The notes beneath the pieces were generated by a model, which ran no database searches, was not told the origin of the DNA, and saw only the letters and a program-made list of their open reading frames with translations. This document shows, piece after piece, positions 63,186-64,000 of a DNA stretch of 64,000 nt (position 1 is its first letter; the number at the start of each line of letters is the position of its first letter). This DNA is from Pseudoselenomonas ruminis (GTDB lineage: Bacteria; Bacillota; Negativicutes; Selenomonadales; Selenomonadaceae): NCBI RefSeq assembly GCF_008271295.1, contig NZ_VTOY01000001.1:496001-560000 (forward strand), read 5' to 3'. The position numbers and the translations under genes are program-made.

Positions 63186-63212
63186 AGGAGTCATCTCTAC
63201 GAGATGACTCCT
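63186..63212 (-). terminator. Terminator after the cobalamin adenosyltransferase
   Basis: Perfect 12-bp stem AGGAGTCATCTC / GAGATGACTCCT with a 3-nt loop and T-run on the minus strand, directly after the stop. Confidence 0.85.
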
Positions 63213-63214
63213 CT

Positions 63215-63712
63215 TTATTCATGTTCTTCACAACGCATCAGCAAAAAGCAATAGTCCGAAACGCGATTTAAAAACAAGCGGTCGGATTCAGCGACAGGCG
63301 TTTCCTGTGCCAACCGGCAGGCAGCGCGCTCTGCACGGCGGGCAATCGTGCGCGCCATATCAAGCATCGCCCCAGCCTTTGTATCCCCGGGAATCAGAAA
63401 ACAATTAAGCGGCGGCAGCTTTTCTTCGAGAGCTGCAATTGCCCCTTCGATATCAGCCACCGTCTCCGCCGTAATATATGGCGTTTTCCCAAGGCTCGCA
63501 AAATCAGCCATCAGCAACGAAAGCTGTTTTTGCAGTGCCAAAATACGGTCTTTGACCTCAGGCTTCTGCGCAAAAGCTCTGGCCATCGACAGCGCCGAGC
63601 CGGCCTCGTCAATCGTGCCATAAACTTCCACCCGCAGGCAGCCCTTGTCCACCCGTTCGCCTGTATACAGGCTCGTCATTCCCTTATCACCGGTCTTTGT
63701 CGTAACGCTCAT
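63215..63712 (-). CDS. ATP:cob(I)alamin adenosyltransferase, PduO type
   Basis: 165-aa trimeric enzyme that makes adenosylcobalamin. N-terminal TKTGDKGMTSLYTGERVDK, then VYGTIDEAGSALSMARA, and C-terminal RTIARRAERA ... LFLNRVSDYCFLLMR. Consistent with B12-dependent metabolism in the organism. Follows ndk by 20 nt on the same strand. Confidence 0.94.
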   Translation of the reverse strand: MSVTTKTGDKGMTSLYTGERVDKGCLRVEVYGTIDEAGSALSMARAFAQKPEVKDRILALQKQLSLLMADFASLGKTPYITAETVADIEGAIAALEEKLPPLNCFLIPGDTKAGAMLDMARTIARRAERAACRLAQETPVAESDRLFLNRVSDYCFLLMRCEEHE

Positions 63713-63732
63713 GCTATCGCGCTCCTTAGGAA

Positions 63733-64000
63733 TTACTCCATGGCCTCATACTGACCGTCTAAAATCTCAGTCTCATTAAAGAAGATATGAATCTCACGGT
63801 TCGCACTCTCCACCGAATCCGAAGCATGGACCGCATTGCGGCGGCCATTGGCCGCAAACTGTTTGCGGATTGTCCCCTCTTCTGCCTCAGCCGGATTCGT
63901 TTTGCCGTTGAGCTTTCTTACCTTGGCAATGACATCTTCGCCTTCGAGAACCATGGCAATAATTGGTGCCGAGGTCATAAAGCCAACCAAATCATTATAG
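63733..64000 (-). CDS. ndk: Nucleoside diphosphate kinase, C-terminal part (runs off the window)
   Basis: About 88 C-terminal residues: [48 protein letters not shown], then [16 protein letters not shown] with the phospho-accepting His. The enzyme balances NTP pools. The frame stays open to the window edge, so the gene start lies beyond it. Confidence 0.95.
   Translation of the reverse strand, partial: YNDLVGFMTSAPIIAMVLEGEDVIAKVRKLNGKTNPAEAEEGTIRKQFAANGRRNAVHASDSVESANREIHIFFNETEILDGQYEAME

Noticed and set aside
1-64000. tRNA, rRNA, insertion sequences or prophage
   Set aside because: No transposase, integrase or phage structural protein was seen among the translated frames, and the intergenic gaps I read showed no tRNA-like cloverleaf.

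Overview
The window is a 64 kb stretch of one bacterial chromosome, almost fully coding and mostly on the minus strand. The gene content points to a Negativicutes bacterium, probably Selenomonadaceae (inference from content; no rRNA is present to confirm it). Firmicutes-type traits (PolC, CBS/DRTGG Mn-pyrophosphatase, KtrAB-type K+ uptake, a FapR-like operator) sit beside diderm, LPS-type traits (a PagL-like lipid A deacylase, type IV pilus genes). I found no rRNA, tRNA, CRISPR array, prophage or insertion sequence, and no gene-free gap longer than about 300 bases.

Layout. 1-2.8 kb: N-terminal part of pcrA and a manganese pyrophosphatase. 2.9-9.8 kb: a six-gene polyamine operon read right to left (arginine decarboxylase, SpeE, carboxyspermidine dehydrogenase, carboxyspermidine decarboxylase, agmatine deiminase, N-carbamoylputrescine amidase), predicted to take arginine to putrescine and spermidine. 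9.9-20.7 kb: a complete histidine-utilisation operon (hutH, amino acid ABC transporter, M20 amidase, HutF-like deiminase, hutU, hutI) preceded by an RpiR regulator and by two tandem terminator-like hairpins. 20.8-29.7 kb: a wrecked lemA-ygcG pair, a secreted CocE-type hydrolase, a cation efflux gene, a nitroreductase, an OFA-family transporter with a structured leader, queC, a deformylase homologue and a MATE pump. 29.7-33.9 kb: KtrAB-like potassium uptake, an MFS pump and a TtcA-like thiolase. 33.9-42.5 kb: split type IV pilus genes (pilC, pilT, a small new protein, pilB) around a FIST sensor/soluble chemoreceptor pair and several orphan membrane or secreted proteins. 42.6-51 kb: an acyl-CoA ligase with a double FapR-like operator, mgsA, an LtaS-family enzyme, panE, pagL-like, a ThrE-type exporter and a serine hydrolase. 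51-64 kb: replication, repair and cell-wall genes (polC, lytic transglycosylase, coaE, mutM, polA, L,D-transpeptidase), an EF-G-like GTPase, a cobalamin adenosyltransferase and the end of ndk.

The features most worth following up are: a 12-bp palindrome TTGACNNGTCAA far more frequent than chance and arrayed five times near one promoter; a PolC without the proofreading exonuclease domain; a lemA-ygcG deletion fusion; a hut pathway using an M20 amidase in place of HutG and with a likely attenuated leader; a polyamine operon with SpeE but no SpeD beside the carboxyspermidine route; and the FIST-chemoreceptor pair between pilus genes.
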